DNA of 64,000 nucleotides from Magnetospirillum sp. XM-1 (lineage in GTDB: Bacteria > Pseudomonadota > Alphaproteobacteria > Rhodospirillales > Magnetospirillaceae): the NCBI RefSeq assembly GCF_001511835.1, contig NZ_LN997848.1:1488001-1552000 (forward strand), given 5' to 3'. Below are positions 36,224 to 46,033 of the stretch, piece by piece. The position numbers and the translations under genes were made by a program. Under the pieces are notes generated by a model. It saw only the letters and a list, made by a program, of their open reading frames with translations. It made no database searches and was not told the DNA's origin. How positions within the stretch are numbered: the first letter of the stretch is position 1; the number at the start of each line of letters is the position of its first letter.

Positions 36224-36465
36224 CGGCCTTGTCCGCGCAGCCTGGCGAAGACGTCCTCGGCCGGGATGCTGGGGCGGTTGTCGGCCAGGGAGGCTTCCAC
36301 CTTGCGGCGTAGGATTTCGTCCAGCGCCGCCTCTTCCCGGTCAAGCGCCCGCAGGGCGGCGCGCATGACCTCGCTGGCCGAGCCGTAGGCTCCTGAGGCA
36401 AGGCGCGCCTCGAGAGCCGCCTGTTGCGGTCCCAGGGTCACGGTGATGGGTTTGCTGCTGCGCAT
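36220..36465 (-). CDS. parD: ParD-type antitoxin
   Basis: 81 residues. Ribbon-helix-helix N-terminus ([31 protein letters not shown]) matches the CopG/ParD family, which binds its own promoter and neutralises ParE through the C-terminal tail. A much longer frame runs upstream through uvrB, but ATG 36465 gives exactly the ParD length. The AT-rich stretch just upstream (TGTAATATTC) is a likely promoter/operator. Confidence 0.9.
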   Translation of the reverse strand: MRSSKPITVTLGPQQAALEARLASGAYGSASEVMRAALRALDREEAALDEILRRKVEASLADNRPSIPAEDVFARLRGQGR

Positions 36466-36549
36466 AATGAATATTACACTGTCATATCGGGGGAGAATCT
36501 TCAAGACGCGGCCTTGGACCGGGAGACGCATCTCCCTATAGTACCCGTC

Positions 36550-38661
36550 ATGAGCCGTCCGCTGCCCTTCGATTTCATGGAACGTCCGCCTCTGCCCGAG
36601 GGCGATGTGGAGTTCAAGCTGGTGTCCGACTACCGGCCCTCGGGCGACCAGCCCCAGGCCATCGCCGAGCTGTCGGCGGGGGTGGAGGCGGACGAGCGCG
36701 ATCAGGTGCTGCTGGGGGTCACCGGCTCGGGCAAGACCTTCACCATGGCCCACGTCATCGCCAAGACGAAGCGGCCGGCCCTGGTCCTGGCCCCCAACAA
36801 GACCCTGGCCGCCCAGCTTTACGCCGAGATGAAGGGGTTCTTCCCCGACAACGCGGTGGAGTATTTCGTCTCCTATTACGACTACTACCAGCCCGAAGCC
36901 TATATCCCGCGCACCGACACCTATATCGAGAAGGATTCGGCGGTGAACGAGCAGATCGACCGCATGCGCCACGCGGCGACGCGGTCCCTGCTCGAACGGC
37001 GCGACGTGATCCTGGTGGCCTCGGTGTCGTGTATCTACGGCATCGGCTCGGTGGAATCCTACGCCCGCATGACCGTGGCACTGAAGGTGGGTGAAAGCAT
37101 CGACCGCGCCGACCTCCTGAAGCGACTGGTGGAACTGCAATACACCCGCAACGACGCCGCCTTCGAGCGCGGCACCTTCCGGGTGCGGGGCGACGCGGTG
37201 GAGATCTTCCCCGTCCACTACGAGGATCGCGCCTGGCGCCTGTCCCTGTTCGGCGACGAGATCGAGGCCATCCACGAGTTCGATCCGCTGACGGGCGAGA
37301 AGACCTGCTCGCTGTCCGAGGTCACCGTCTACCCCTCCAGCCACTACGTCACGCCGCGTCCGACCATCACCCAGGCCATCAAGGGCATCAAGGCCGAGTT
37401 GAAGGAGACGCTGGAGCGCTTTCACGCCGAGGGCAAGCTCTTGGAGGCCCAGCGCCTGGAGCAGCGCACCAATTTCGACCTGGAGATGCTGGAGACCACC
37501 GGCCACTGCAAGTCCATCGAGAACTATTCCCGCTACCTCACCGGGCGCAAGCCCGGCGACCCGCCGCCCACCCTGTTCGAATACCTCCCCGAGGACGCCC
37601 TGCTGATCGTCGACGAAAGCCACGTCACCGTGCCGCAGATCGGCGGAATGTACCGGGGCGACTATAACCGCAAGAGCGTGCTGGCCGAATTCGGCTTCCG
37701 CCTGCCGTCGTGCATCGACAACCGGCCGCTGAAGTTCGAGGAATGGGAACTGATGCGGCCCCAGACCGTCTACGTCTCGGCCACCCCCGGCCCCTGGGAG
37801 ATGGAGCGCACCGGCGGCGTGTTCACCGAGCAGGTGATCCGCCCCACCGGCCTGATCGATCCCGTCTGCATCGTGCGCCCCGTCGAGCATCAGGTGGACG
37901 ATCTGCTGGCCGAGGTCCGCCAGATGGCCCGCCTGGGCAACCGCACCCTGGTCACCACGCTGACCAAGCGCATGGCCGAGGATCTGACCGAGTACATGCA
38001 CGACAACGGCGTGCGGGTGCGCTACCTGCATTCCGACATCGACACGCTGGAGCGCATCGAGATCATCCGCGACCTGCGTCTGGGCGCCTTCGACGTGCTG
38101 GTGGGCATCAACCTGCTGCGCGAAGGCCTCGACATTCCCGAATGCGCCCTGGTGGCCATCCTCGACGCCGACAAGGAAGGCTTCCTCCGGTCCAAGACCT
38201 CGCTGATCCAGACCATCGGGCGGGCCGCGCGCAATATCGACGGCCGCGTCATCCTTTACGCCGACAAGATGACCGAAAGCCTGGAATACGCCCTGGCCGA
38301 GACCAACCGCCGCCGCGAGAAGCAGCAGGCCTACAACACCGAGCACGGCATCACGCCCGAAGGCATCCGCAAGGCGGTGTCCGATGTGATGGAAAGCGTC
38401 TACGAGGCCGATTACGTCACGGTGGGCACCGGCGAATCCGGCATCAAGCACGGGGTCGGGCACAACCTGGCCTCGGTCAAGGCCGACATCGAAAAGCGCA
38501 TGAAGGCCGCCGCCGCCGACCTGGAATTCGAGGAGGCCGCCCGGCTCAGGGATGAATTGCGCCGCCTCGAAGCCCTGGATCTGGGGATCGAGGTGGACCT
38601 GGGCAGCAAAGGCAGGCCGCGTCCCACCGGCAAGCCCAAGGGAAAGGGACGGCGGCGCTAG
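36550..38661 (+). CDS. uvrB: UvrB, excinuclease ABC subunit B
   Basis: 703 residues. Walker A G-V-T-G-S-G-K-T (56-63), the beta-hairpin [10 protein letters not shown] that clamps damaged DNA, helicase motifs including Q-T-I-G-R-A-A-R-N, and a C-terminal UVR domain ([15 protein letters not shown]). It loads onto lesions with UvrA and recruits UvrC, encoded 2.2 kb downstream. The tail is Lys/Arg/Gly-rich. ATG 36550 gives the standard N-terminus. No GAAC-N7-GAAC SOS box is seen upstream. Confidence 0.97.
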   Translation: MSRPLPFDFMERPPLPEGDVEFKLVSDYRPSGDQPQAIAELSAGVEADERDQVLLGVTGSGKTFTMAHVIAKTKRPALVLAPNKTLAAQLYAEMKGFFPDNAVEYFVSYYDYYQPEAYIPRTDTYIEKDSAVNEQIDRMRHAATRSLLERRDVILVASVSCIYGIGSVESYARMTVALKVGESIDRADLLKRLVELQYTRNDAAFERGTFRVRGDAVEIFPVHYEDRAWRLSLFGDEIEAIHEFDPLTGEKTCSLSEVTVYPSSHYVTPRPTITQAIKGIKAELKETLERFHAEGKLLEAQRLEQRTNFDLEMLETTGHCKSIENYSRYLTGRKPGDPPPTLFEYLPEDALLIVDESHVTVPQIGGMYRGDYNRKSVLAEFGFRLPSCIDNRPLKFEEWELMRPQTVYVSATPGPWEMERTGGVFTEQVIRPTGLIDPVCIVRPVEHQVDDLLAEVRQMARLGNRTLVTTLTKRMAEDLTEYMHDNGVRVRYLHSDIDTLERIEIIRDLRLGAFDVLVGINLLREGLDIPECALVAILDADKEGFLRSKTSLIQTIGRAARNIDGRVILYADKMTESLEYALAETNRRREKQQAYNTEHGITPEGIRKAVSDVMESVYEADYVTVGTGESGIKHGVGHNLASVKADIEKRMKAAAADLEFEEAARLRDELRRLEALDLGIEVDLGSKGRPRPTGKPKGKGRRR

Positions 38662-38774
38662 TTGTTGTGGAAACTACCCATCGGTTAGGGGGACGAAGCC
38701 ATTCTACTCTGTTAGAGTAATGTGGAGGATGGGGCCGGCCATTGCGCCGGCAGGGAAGGAGCCTAGCGAAGCTC

Positions 38775-39686
38775 ATGGAGCGGATCGGAAAATACGTCAT
38801 TCATACGGCGGTGGTGACCACGGGCGCCGCCCGGATTTTGTTGTGTCACGATCCGGATCTGCAGATTCCGGTGGCGGTCAAGCTGTTCGACCCCAAGCCG
38901 GGCGACGACGGCCCGCTGAGCCCCGCGCAGCAGCTGACCCGCTTTCTGACCGAGGCCCGCACGCTCGCTTCCTTCGACCATCCCTATATCGTCGGCGTCA
39001 AGACGCTGGAGCATCTGGCCGACGGCCGGCCCTTTTTCGTCATGCCCTACATGGCGGCCCATCTGCCCTACGAGATCGGCAAGGAATTCGCCTCGGCCGA
39101 GGAGGCGGCGGCCGCGCCGGAACGCGACCGGCCGCGCCGCGCGAGCGGCCAGCGGGCCATGCTGGTGATGAAGCAGCTGTCGTCGGCGGTGCTGGCGCTG
39201 CACAAGCGCGGCATCGTCCACCGGGCCTTGAAGCCGTCCAACATCTTGCTGACCGCCACCCAGAACGGGGCGGTGAAGCTGTGTGATTTCGCCCTGATCA
39301 AGCTGGCGGAAAAGAACCTGCCGCTGCCCGACCATTGGATGGGCGACGTCGCCTATACCGCGCCCGAGCAGCGCGAGAACGCCACCGCCGTCGGCCCGCG
39401 CGCCGACGTCTATTCCCTGGGCGTGCTGGCCTATCGCCTGCTGGTGGGCACGCTGCCCGATCCGGCGGCCGGAGCGGCGGTGCTGGGCGGCGGCTTCCCG
39501 CCCGAGTTGATCAATCTGGTTGCCGCCTGCACCGATCCCGAGCCTGAGCGCCGTCCGCTGCATGCGGGTGAGGTGCTGGGCGGGCTCGACCGCGTGCCGC
39601 CCCCGTCGCGGCCGAATGTGGCCAAGCCGGTGGTTCAGGTGGTGGCCAAGCCGCGCGTCGCTTCGGCGGTGGCCGCCGAGTCCTGA
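38775..39686 (+). CDS. Protein-kinase-fold protein, probable pseudokinase
   Basis: 303 residues, cytoplasmic. Kinase fold with V-A-V-K (Lys36), the helix-C Glu60, and Y-T-A-P-E-Q. The glycine-rich loop is missing (H-T-A-V-V-T-T-G), the catalytic H-R-D is H149-R-A151, and D-F-G is D171-F-A. Lys153 and Asn156 of the catalytic loop remain. Loss of the catalytic Asp implies no or very weak phosphotransfer, so a scaffold or ligand-sensing role is more likely. AAGGAG lies 13 bp before the ATG. The stop overlaps the next gene (TGATG). Confidence 0.82.
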   Translation: MERIGKYVIHTAVVTTGAARILLCHDPDLQIPVAVKLFDPKPGDDGPLSPAQQLTRFLTEARTLASFDHPYIVGVKTLEHLADGRPFFVMPYMAAHLPYEIGKEFASAEEAAAAPERDRPRRASGQRAMLVMKQLSSAVLALHKRGIVHRALKPSNILLTATQNGAVKLCDFALIKLAEKNLPLPDHWMGDVAYTAPEQRENATAVGPRADVYSLGVLAYRLLVGTLPDPAAGAAVLGGGFPPELINLVAACTDPEPERRPLHAGEVLGGLDRVPPPSRPNVAKPVVQVVAKPRVASAVAAES

Positions 39687-40465
39687 TGGCCGATACCCTG
39701 CTTTCGCCCCGGCTTCCCCGCGCCGCCCTGGTTACCGGGGGCGGAAGGCGGATCGGCCGCGCCATCGCCCTGGACCTTGCCCGCCAGGGCTTCGCCGTGG
39801 CGGTCCATTGCCGCCGTTCCATGGCCGAGGCTGACGGGGTGGCGGCGGAGATTCAGGCCATGGGCGGGCGGGCGGTGGTCCTGGCCGCCGACCTGGAATG
39901 CGAGGATCAGGTGCGGGTCCTGATCGGGCGGGCCGAGGCGGGGCTGGGGCCGCTGGGCCTTCTGGTCAACAACGCCTCGGTGTTCGAGAAGGACGACGCC
40001 CTGGGGGCGGATCGGGCCAGTTGGGACCTTCACATGGAGGTCAACCTGCGGGCGCCCTTCGTGCTGACCCAGGATTTCGCCCGCCGGCTGCCCCAGGCGG
40101 CCGAGGGGCTGGTGGTCAACCTGCTGGACCAGCGGGTTTGGAACCTGCCCCCCCATTTCACCAGCTATACCCTGTCCAAGGCCGCCCTGTGGGCGGCGAC
40201 CCAGACCCTGGCCCTGGCTTTGGCCCCTCGCATCCGCGTGGTGGGAATCGGACCCGGCCCGGCGCTGCCCAGCGCGCGGCAGACCGACGCCCAGTTTGCC
40301 GCCCAGGTGGCGGGGCTGCCCCTGGAGCGGGGGACCTCGCCGGACGAGGTCTGCCGGACGCTGCGCTTCCTGCTGGCCACGCCGTCCATCACCGGTCAGA
40401 TGATCGCTTTGGATGGCGGACAGCACCTGGGGTGGTCGACCTTTGGTGATACGCCGGAAGAATAG
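39686..40465 (+). CDS. SDR, pteridine reductase/FolM-like
   Basis: 259 residues. The cofactor loop reads T-G-G-G-R-R-I-G: Arg in place of the middle Gly, the T-G-x-x-x-R-x-G variant characteristic of pteridine reductases (PTR1, FolM), which reduce biopterin or dihydromonapterin with NADPH. N-N-A-S, the catalytic Y-T-L-S-K, and C-terminal I-A-L-D-G-G-Q-H follow. The link to pterins fits the molybdopterin genes downstream, though that is only suggestive. It is coupled to the pseudokinase gene by a 1-bp overlap. Confidence 0.82.
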   Translation: MADTLLSPRLPRAALVTGGGRRIGRAIALDLARQGFAVAVHCRRSMAEADGVAAEIQAMGGRAVVLAADLECEDQVRVLIGRAEAGLGPLGLLVNNASVFEKDDALGADRASWDLHMEVNLRAPFVLTQDFARRLPQAAEGLVVNLLDQRVWNLPPHFTSYTLSKAALWAATQTLALALAPRIRVVGIGPGPALPSARQTDAQFAAQVAGLPLERGTSPDEVCRTLRFLLATPSITGQMIALDGGQHLGWSTFGDTPEE

Positions 40466-40881
40466 GCCCGACGGTTTGCTGCGTTGCGAGGCGTGAGTCT
40501 TTTGAACCGGTTCCGCAACGGTCCAGGCATAGCCTGGGACTCTGCCCTGAAAGTCGAATAGGTTAAGTTGTTCACAGGCGTTAACGCCCCGGCGGGGCTG
40601 CCAAGCGGTCCTGGTTTTGTCCAGGGAAAAAAGCCAATATTTGCTGATTGTTTACACTTGACTTGGTTAACCCATTGAAAAATAACGAGACAGTCGGCAT
40701 GCTCACAAATTGGGCAAAGTGCTCACACCCCAGGAGACTCAAGGGGGCGGACCGTGCCTGACGAACTTGCCAACAGACTTATCCACAGCTTTCGTGGATA
40801 TCCCGCAACGCAAGGAAAATCGATTCGTCCCTGCGTAATGGATAGGCGAAACCCCTGCCGCCGGTCTGTGGGAGGCGCGCC
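40466..40881. other. Gene-free AT-richer region with DnaA-box-like sites
   Basis: 416 bp without a plausible gene. It contains a perfect DnaA box TTATCCACA (40779-40787) with a weaker inverted copy just after (CGTGGATAT near 40794), plus TTGTTCACA (40568-40576) and TTGTTTACA (40648-40656). 40620-40700 is markedly AT-rich for this genome. It may be the uvrC promoter region with DnaA control, or a replication-related site; the sequence alone does not decide. Confidence 0.35.
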
Positions 40882-42756
40882 GTGACCGAAGCCGACAGCC
40901 CCGCCGCCCCCCTCGCCCGTGGGGTGGAGGTTATCGCCCAGGTGGTGGCGACCCTGCCCGGAACCCCCGGGGTCTATCGCATGCTCAACGGCAAGGGCGA
41001 CGTCCTTTACGTGGGCAAGGCCAAAAGCCTGAAGAAGCGGGTGGTGGCCTATACCCGCCCCGATCGCATGCCGCTCCGCATCCAGCGGATGATCGCCGAG
41101 ACGGCGTCCATGGAGGTGGTGACCACGCGGACCGAGGTCGAGGCGCTGTTGCTGGAAAGCAACCTGATCAAGAGCCTGGGGCCGCGCTACAACATCCTTC
41201 TGAAGGACGACAAGAGCTTTCCCCACATTCTGATCACCGCCGACCACGACTGGCCGCAGGTGCTGAAGCACAGGGGTGCCCGCAACCGCAAGGGCGAGTA
41301 TTTCGGCCCCTTCGCCTCGGCCGGCGCGGTCAACCAGACGCTGGCGGCGCTGCAGCGGGCCTTCCTGTTGCGCTCGTGCTCGGATTCGGTGTTTTCGTCG
41401 CGCACCCGGCCCTGCCTGCTGTTCCAGATCAAGCGCTGCTCCGCGCCTTGCGTCGAGCGCATCGCCCCGGGCGAGTATCTGGCGCTGGTCGAGGAGGCCC
41501 GGGCCTTCCTGTCGGGCCAAAGCCGGCGCATCCAGAACGATCTCACCAATCGCATGTCGGCGGCGGCCGAGGCCATGGAATACGAGAAGGCGGCGGTGTT
41601 CCGCGACCGCATCCGGGCGCTGGCCCGCATCCAGGCGCATCAGGACATCAATCCCGCCGACGTCGAGGAAGCCGACGTGGTGGCGCTGCACCAGGCCGGC
41701 GACGGGGTGTGCATCCAGGTGTTCTTCTTCCGCTCGGGCTGCAATTACGGCAGCCGGGCCTATTTCCCCGTCCACGCCCAGGGCGAGGAGGCGCCCGAGA
41801 TCATGGCGGCCTTCCTGGGCCAGTTCTACGCCGACAAGATGCCACCTAAGGAGATCCTGCTGTCGCTGGACCCCGCCGAGACCGCCATCGTCGCCCAGGC
41901 CCTGTCGGAGAAGGCGGGGCGCAAGGTGGTCTTGAGCGTGCCGAAGCGCGGCGACCGCAAACGGCTGGTCGAGCATGCGCTCGACAACGCCCGCGACGCC
42001 CTGGGGCGGCGCATGGCGGAAAGCGGGGCGCAGCGAAAGCTGCTCGAAGGCGTGGCCGAGGTCTTCGGGCTGGAGGCGGCGCCCGAACGCATCGAGGTCT
42101 ACGACAATTCCCACATCCAGGGCTCGGACGCGGTCGGCGCGATGATCGTCGCCGGCCCCGACGGGCTGATGAAATCGGCCTATCGCAAGTTCAACATTCG
42201 CTCGGCCGAACTGACCCCCGGCGACGATTTCGGCATGATGCGCGAGGTGCTGACCAGGCGCTTCGCCCGCGCCCAGAAGGAGGACCCCGACCGCGACCGG
42301 GGGCTGTGGCCCGATCTGGCCCTGATCGACGGTGGCAAGGGCCAGCTCAACGCGGCGCTCGGCGTGCTGGAGGAGTTGGGCATCGACGACGTCGCCCTGG
42401 TGGGCATCGCCAAGGGGCCCGACCGCAATGCCGGCCGCGAGCGGTTCTTCCTGGCGGGCAAGGAACCCATCAGCCTGGAGCCGCGCCACCCGGTGCTCTA
42501 TTTCCTGCAGCGCCTTCGGGACGAGGCGCACCGCTTCGCCATCGGCACCCACCGGGCCAAGCGCTCCAAGGGGCTGGTGCAGTCCACCCTGGACGCCCTG
42601 CCCGGCATTGGCCCGAAGCGCAAGAAGGCGCTGCTGCACCATTTCGGCTCGGCTAAGGCCGTGGCCGAGGCCGGGCTGCCCGACCTGGAAAGCGTCGAGG
42701 GAATCAGCCACGCCATGGCCAAAAAGATTCATGACTACTTCCATCCCGAGGGTTAG
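40882..42756 (+). CDS. uvrC: UvrC, excinuclease ABC subunit C
   Basis: 624 residues. GIY-YIG nuclease domain ([31 protein letters not shown]), the [15 protein letters not shown] segment, UVR domain, RNase H-like C-terminal nuclease ([10 protein letters not shown]) and helix-hairpin-helix end ([10 protein letters not shown]). It makes both incisions in nucleotide excision repair. GTG start with GGAGG 9 bp upstream. Head of the uvrC-pgsA-mobB-moeA-moaD run. Confidence 0.97.
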   Translation: MTEADSPAAPLARGVEVIAQVVATLPGTPGVYRMLNGKGDVLYVGKAKSLKKRVVAYTRPDRMPLRIQRMIAETASMEVVTTRTEVEALLLESNLIKSLGPRYNILLKDDKSFPHILITADHDWPQVLKHRGARNRKGEYFGPFASAGAVNQTLAALQRAFLLRSCSDSVFSSRTRPCLLFQIKRCSAPCVERIAPGEYLALVEEARAFLSGQSRRIQNDLTNRMSAAAEAMEYEKAAVFRDRIRALARIQAHQDINPADVEEADVVALHQAGDGVCIQVFFFRSGCNYGSRAYFPVHAQGEEAPEIMAAFLGQFYADKMPPKEILLSLDPAETAIVAQALSEKAGRKVVLSVPKRGDRKRLVEHALDNARDALGRRMAESGAQRKLLEGVAEVFGLEAAPERIEVYDNSHIQGSDAVGAMIVAGPDGLMKSAYRKFNIRSAELTPGDDFGMMREVLTRRFARAQKEDPDRDRGLWPDLALIDGGKGQLNAALGVLEELGIDDVALVGIAKGPDRNAGRERFFLAGKEPISLEPRHPVLYFLQRLRDEAHRFAIGTHRAKRSKGLVQSTLDALPGIGPKRKKALLHHFGSAKAVAEAGLPDLESVEGISHAMAKKIHDYFHPEG

Positions 42757-42768
42757 TATTCGCCCGCC

Positions 42769-43329
42769 ATGCTGACCAGCCTTCCCAACCTGCTGACTCT
42801 TTCGCGGATCGTCGTGATCCCGCTGGTGGTCGGGCTGTTCTATGTGGAAGGCGACGCCGCCCGCTGGGCCGCCTGCGCCCTGTTCGTGGCCGCCGCCGTC
42901 ACCGACTGGTTCGACGGCTATCTGGCGCGGTCGTGGAATCAGGTCTCCAGGTTCGGCCGCTTCCTCGACCCCATCGCCGACAAGCTGCTGGTGGCCTCGG
43001 TGCTGTTCATGCTGGCCGCCTTCGATCGCCTCAGCACCGTGTCGTTCCTGCCCGCTTTGATCATCGTGCTGCGCGAGATCCTGGTGTCGGGCCTGCGCGA
43101 GTTCCTGGCCGAGGTCCGCGTCAGCATGCCGGTGTCGCGTCTGGCCAAGTGGAAGACCGGCATCCAGATGACCGCCATTCCGGTGCTGCTGGTGGGCGAC
43201 GCCGCCGCCTTCATGCCCACCCGCCAGCTGGGCGAGGTGGGGCTGTGGATCGCCGCCATCCTGACCATCATCACCGGCTGGGACTACCTGCGGTCCGGCA
43301 TGCGGCACATGGGGGAATCGGCGGAATGA
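42769..43329 (+). CDS. pgsA: PgsA, phosphatidylglycerophosphate synthase
   Basis: 186 residues, integral membrane. The CDP-alcohol phosphotransferase motif is complete: Asp46, Asp49-Gly50, Ala53-Arg54, Gly63, Asp67 and Asp71. It makes phosphatidylglycerol-phosphate from CDP-diacylglycerol and glycerol-3-phosphate. uvrC-pgsA adjacency is common in proteobacteria. It begins 12 bp after the uvrC stop; its own stop overlaps mobB by 4 bp. Confidence 0.95.
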   Translation: MLTSLPNLLTLSRIVVIPLVVGLFYVEGDAARWAACALFVAAAVTDWFDGYLARSWNQVSRFGRFLDPIADKLLVASVLFMLAAFDRLSTVSFLPALIIVLREILVSGLREFLAEVRVSMPVSRLAKWKTGIQMTAIPVLLVGDAAAFMPTRQLGEVGLWIAAILTIITGWDYLRSGMRHMGESAE

Positions 43330-43820
43330 GGGTGTTCGGCATCGCGGGACGCTCCGGGATGGGCAAGACCTCGCTGATCATCCGTCTGGTTCCCTGGTTC
43401 CGGGCCAAGGGCGTCACCATCTCCACCGTCAAGCAGGCGCACGAGGCCTTCGACGTGGACAAGAAGGGCAAGGATTCGTACGAGCATCGCGAGGCCGGCG
43501 CGTCCGAGGTGATGATCGCCTCGGCCCGGCGCTGGGCGCTGATGCACGAGTATCGCGACGAGCCCGAATACACCATGGACCAGCTGCTGGCCCGCATGAG
43601 CAAGGTGGGTCTGGTGCTGGTGGAGGGCTTTCGCCAGTGGCCGCATCCGCGCCTGGAAGTCTGGCGGGAAGAAGGCGGCAAGCCGCCCTTCTGGCCCGAG
43701 GACGACCGCATGTGCGCTCTGGTCAGCGACCGCAAGGTGGCCGCGTGCCCGCTGCCTCAGTTGAATCTGGACGACACCGACGCCATCGGCGCCATGATCT
43801 GCGAGAGGGTGGGGCTGTGA
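43326..43820 (+). CDS. mobB: MobB, molybdopterin-guanine dinucleotide biosynthesis adaptor
   Basis: 164 residues. P-loop GTPase with G-R-S-G-M-G-K-T-S-L near the start, T-V-K-Q-A-H-E-A-F-D-V-D-K-K-G-K-D-S and L-V-L-V-E-G-F (Walker B). It assists MobA in attaching GMP to molybdopterin. Overlaps pgsA (ATGA) and moeA (GTGA). MobA is not in the window. Confidence 0.92.
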   Translation: MRVFGIAGRSGMGKTSLIIRLVPWFRAKGVTISTVKQAHEAFDVDKKGKDSYEHREAGASEVMIASARRWALMHEYRDEPEYTMDQLLARMSKVGLVLVEGFRQWPHPRLEVWREEGGKPPFWPEDDRMCALVSDRKVAACPLPQLNLDDTDAIGAMICERVGL

Positions 43821-45052
43821 CCGACCGTTTCGTCCCGGACAAGGACATGATGACCGTCGCCGAGGCGCTGGCCCGGCTGGACGCGCGCCTGTCCCCGGTT
43901 GTCGGGACCGAGGAGCTTGGCCTGCACCACGCCCTGGGCCGCATCCTGGCCGAGGATGTGGTGTCTTCGGTCAACGTGCCGCCCCACGACAATTCGGCGG
44001 TGGACGGCTGGGCCTTTTGCCGCGCCGATTTGCCCGCCGACGGGTGTCTGCCGGTGGTGGGCCGCGTCGCCGCCGGCCATCCCCTGGACGGGCCACTGCC
44101 CCGGGTGAGCGCGGTGCGCATCTTCACCGGCGCGCCGCTGCCCGAAGGCGCCGATACCGTCGCCATGCAGGAGGATTGCAAGGACCAAGGCGAGTCGGTG
44201 GTGCTGCCCATCCGGCTGTCCGAGGGCGACAACGCGCGGGCCGCCGGCGAGGACATCGCCAAGGGCGCGGTGGTGCTGCATGCCGGCACGCGGCTCAGGC
44301 CGCAGGAACTGGGCGTGGCGGCGGCCACCGGGCGTTCCTCGCTCAAGGTCTACCGACCCCTCAAGGCCGCCGTGTTCTCCACCGGCGACGAGATCCGGGA
44401 CCCCGGCACCGAGCTTGCCCCCGGCTGCATCTACGACACCAACCGCTTCACCGCTTCGGGCCTGCTGCGCGCGCTGGGCGCCGAGGTTACCGATCTCGGC
44501 ATCCTGCCTGACCGTTTTGAGACCATCCGCGACGCCCTGGCCGAAGCCGCCCGTTCCCACGACCTGATCCTCACCTCCGGCGGCGTGTCGGTGGGCGACG
44601 AGGACCATGTGAAGCCCGCCGTGCTGGCGCTGGGCTCGCTGGATTTCTGGCGTCTGGCCATCAAGCCCGGCCGTCCGGTGGCGCTGGGTGAGGTGGCGGG
44701 CACCCCCTTCGTCGGACTGCCCGGCAATCCGGTGGCGGTGATGGTCACCTTCATGGCCATCGCCCGGCCCATGGTGCTGCGCCTGATGGGGGCCGCCCAG
44801 ACCGCTCTGCCCCGCTATTCGGTGGAAGCCGGCTTCGCCTTCAAGCACAAGCCGGGGCGGCGCGAATACCTGCGGGCGCGGCTCGCCCACATGGACGGGC
44901 GGCTGGTGGCGGCCAAGTTCACCTCGGACGGATCGGGCGTGCTGACCTCTATGACCTGGTCGGACGGGCTGGTGGACGTGCCCGAGGACAGGGGCGACAT
45001 CGCGCCGGGCGAGATGGTGGATTTCCTCTCCTATGCGGACATGATGCGATGA
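43817..45052 (+). CDS. moeA: MoeA, molybdopterin molybdenumtransferase
   Basis: 411 residues. It inserts molybdate into adenylylated molybdopterin. P-P-H-D-N-S-A-V-D-G-W-A, R-I-F-T-G-A-P-L-P-E-G-A-D, and L-T-S-G-G-V-S-V-G-D-E-D are conserved MoeA segments; G-L-P-G-N-P-V-A-V precedes the C-terminal domain. The GTG start overlaps the mobB stop, and moaD overlaps its stop. Confidence 0.96.
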   Translation: MTDRFVPDKDMMTVAEALARLDARLSPVVGTEELGLHHALGRILAEDVVSSVNVPPHDNSAVDGWAFCRADLPADGCLPVVGRVAAGHPLDGPLPRVSAVRIFTGAPLPEGADTVAMQEDCKDQGESVVLPIRLSEGDNARAAGEDIAKGAVVLHAGTRLRPQELGVAAATGRSSLKVYRPLKAAVFSTGDEIRDPGTELAPGCIYDTNRFTASGLLRALGAEVTDLGILPDRFETIRDALAEAARSHDLILTSGGVSVGDEDHVKPAVLALGSLDFWRLAIKPGRPVALGEVAGTPFVGLPGNPVAVMVTFMAIARPMVLRLMGAAQTALPRYSVEAGFAFKHKPGRREYLRARLAHMDGRLVAAKFTSDGSGVLTSMTWSDGLVDVPEDRGDIAPGEMVDFLSYADMMR

Positions 45053-45300
45053 AGGTGCTGTATTTCGCTTGGCTGAAGGCCAAGACCGGCGTCGGCGAGG
45101 AGGATGTCGCTCCCCCGGACGGCGTCGCCAATGTCGGACAGCTGGTCGACTTCCTGAAAACCCGCTCGCCCGGCCATGCGGCCGCCTTCGAGGCCATGGG
45201 CGTGGTGCGCGTCGCCGTGAATCAGGATTACGGCAATCTCGACACCCCGGTGAAGATGGGTGACGAGGTGGCGTTCTTTCCGCCGGTGACCGGAGGCTAG
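45049..45300 (+). CDS. moaD: MoaD, molybdopterin synthase small subunit
   Basis: 83 residues, ubiquitin-like. It ends in the required Gly-Gly (P-P-V-T-G-G), which becomes a thiocarboxylate donating sulfur to the dithiolene. F-F-P-P-V-T-G-G is diagnostic. It is coupled to moeA by an ATGA overlap. Its partner moaE is 141 bp away, separated by a hairpin repeat. Confidence 0.95.
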   Translation: MKVLYFAWLKAKTGVGEEDVAPPDGVANVGQLVDFLKTRSPGHAAAFEAMGVVRVAVNQDYGNLDTPVKMGDEVAFFPPVTGG

Positions 45301-45307
45301 GTCGGGA

Positions 45308-45425
45308 AGCGGGGCTGCCGCCCCGGCCCCGCTTGGAGGCGATGCCTCCAAACCTCCATTTTATTTATGAATCAAAGGGGGTTCGGGGCATCGCCCCGAA
45401 TGGGTTCGGGCGATAGCCCGACATC
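45308..45425. repeat. Intergenic multi-hairpin repeat between moaD and moaE
   Basis: Hairpins TGGAGGC/GCCTCCA (45334-45350), TTCGGGGC/GCCCCGAA (45382-45400) and TCGGGC/GCCCGA (45406-45421), plus GC-rich complementarity near 45308-45332. An AT-rich stretch (45359-45375) separates the first hairpin from the other two. It looks like a dispersed extragenic element; other genomic copies cannot be checked here. Confidence 0.6.
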
Positions 45426-45441
45426 CTGAAGGAGAGCGAGA

Positions 45442-45915
45442 ATGATCCGTGTCCAACGCGAGGATTTCGACCCCGGCGCCGAGCTGGCCCGCTTCTCTTC
45501 CGGCAAGACCAATGTGGGCGGCGTCTGCCTGTTCGTCGGGCTGGTGCGCGATTACATGGGCCACGATCCGGCCAGCGGCGCGGCGGTCAACGCCATGACG
45601 CTGGAACACTATCCCGGCATGACCGAGCGCCAGCTGGAAGCCATCGAGGCCGAGGCGCGCTCGCGCTGGCCGCTTGACGACGCCCTGGTGATCCACCGTT
45701 TTGGGCGGCTGGAGCCGGGCGAGCGCATCGTGCTGGTGGCCGCCTCGTCGGCGCACCGCGACGCGGCCTTCGAAGCCTGCCGCTTCCTCATCGACTGGCT
45801 GAAGACCAAGGCGCCGTTCTGGAAGGTGGAGCATACCCCGCAAGGGGATGCCTGGGTTGACGCCAAGGAATCCGACGATGCGGCGGCGTCGCGCTGGGAT
45901 CAGGCAAAGCCCTGA
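45442..45915 (+). CDS. moaE: MoaE, molybdopterin synthase large subunit
   Basis: 157 residues. V-G-G-V-C-L-F-V-G-L-V-R-D near the N-terminus, H-R-F-G-R-L-E-P-G-E, and the active-site segment L-K-T-K-A-P-F-W-K with the catalytic lysines. With MoaD it converts cyclic pyranopterin monophosphate to molybdopterin. AAGGAGAG lies 7 bp before the ATG. The tail is acidic and Ala-rich. Confidence 0.95.
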   Translation: MIRVQREDFDPGAELARFSSGKTNVGGVCLFVGLVRDYMGHDPASGAAVNAMTLEHYPGMTERQLEAIEAEARSRWPLDDALVIHRFGRLEPGERIVLVAASSAHRDAAFEACRFLIDWLKTKAPFWKVEHTPQGDAWVDAKESDDAAASRWDQAKP

Positions 45916-45978
45916 TTTCTTGGGGCAAAACAGTGAGGGGCCGGCGGCCCCAGGTCAAGCTTAATTCGCTTTTACCTT

Positions 45979-46006
45979 TTGTTAACCTCTTTGCCTGTGC
46001 TAAAAT
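45979..46006 (+). promoter_or_regulatory. Putative sigma-70-type promoter for the small protein
   Basis: TTGTTA (45979-45984), a 16-bp spacer, then TAAAAT (46001-46006). The predicted start near 46013 leaves a leader of about 20 nt. This is the AT-richest spot between moaE and the following gene. Confidence 0.5.
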
Positions 46007-46033
46007 GGCGGCCTGTAATCCACAGGTTCCGTC

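Noticed and set aside
36220..38463. Long minus-strand frame joining ParD to the complement of uvrB.
   Set aside because: Only the last 81 codons (from 36465) are a gene; the rest is the uvrB shadow.
40500..40515. GAACCGGTTC palindrome before uvrC considered as a LexA/SOS box.
   Set aside because: Alphaproteobacterial SOS boxes are GAAC-N7-GAAC or GTTC-N7-GTTC; the spacing is wrong.
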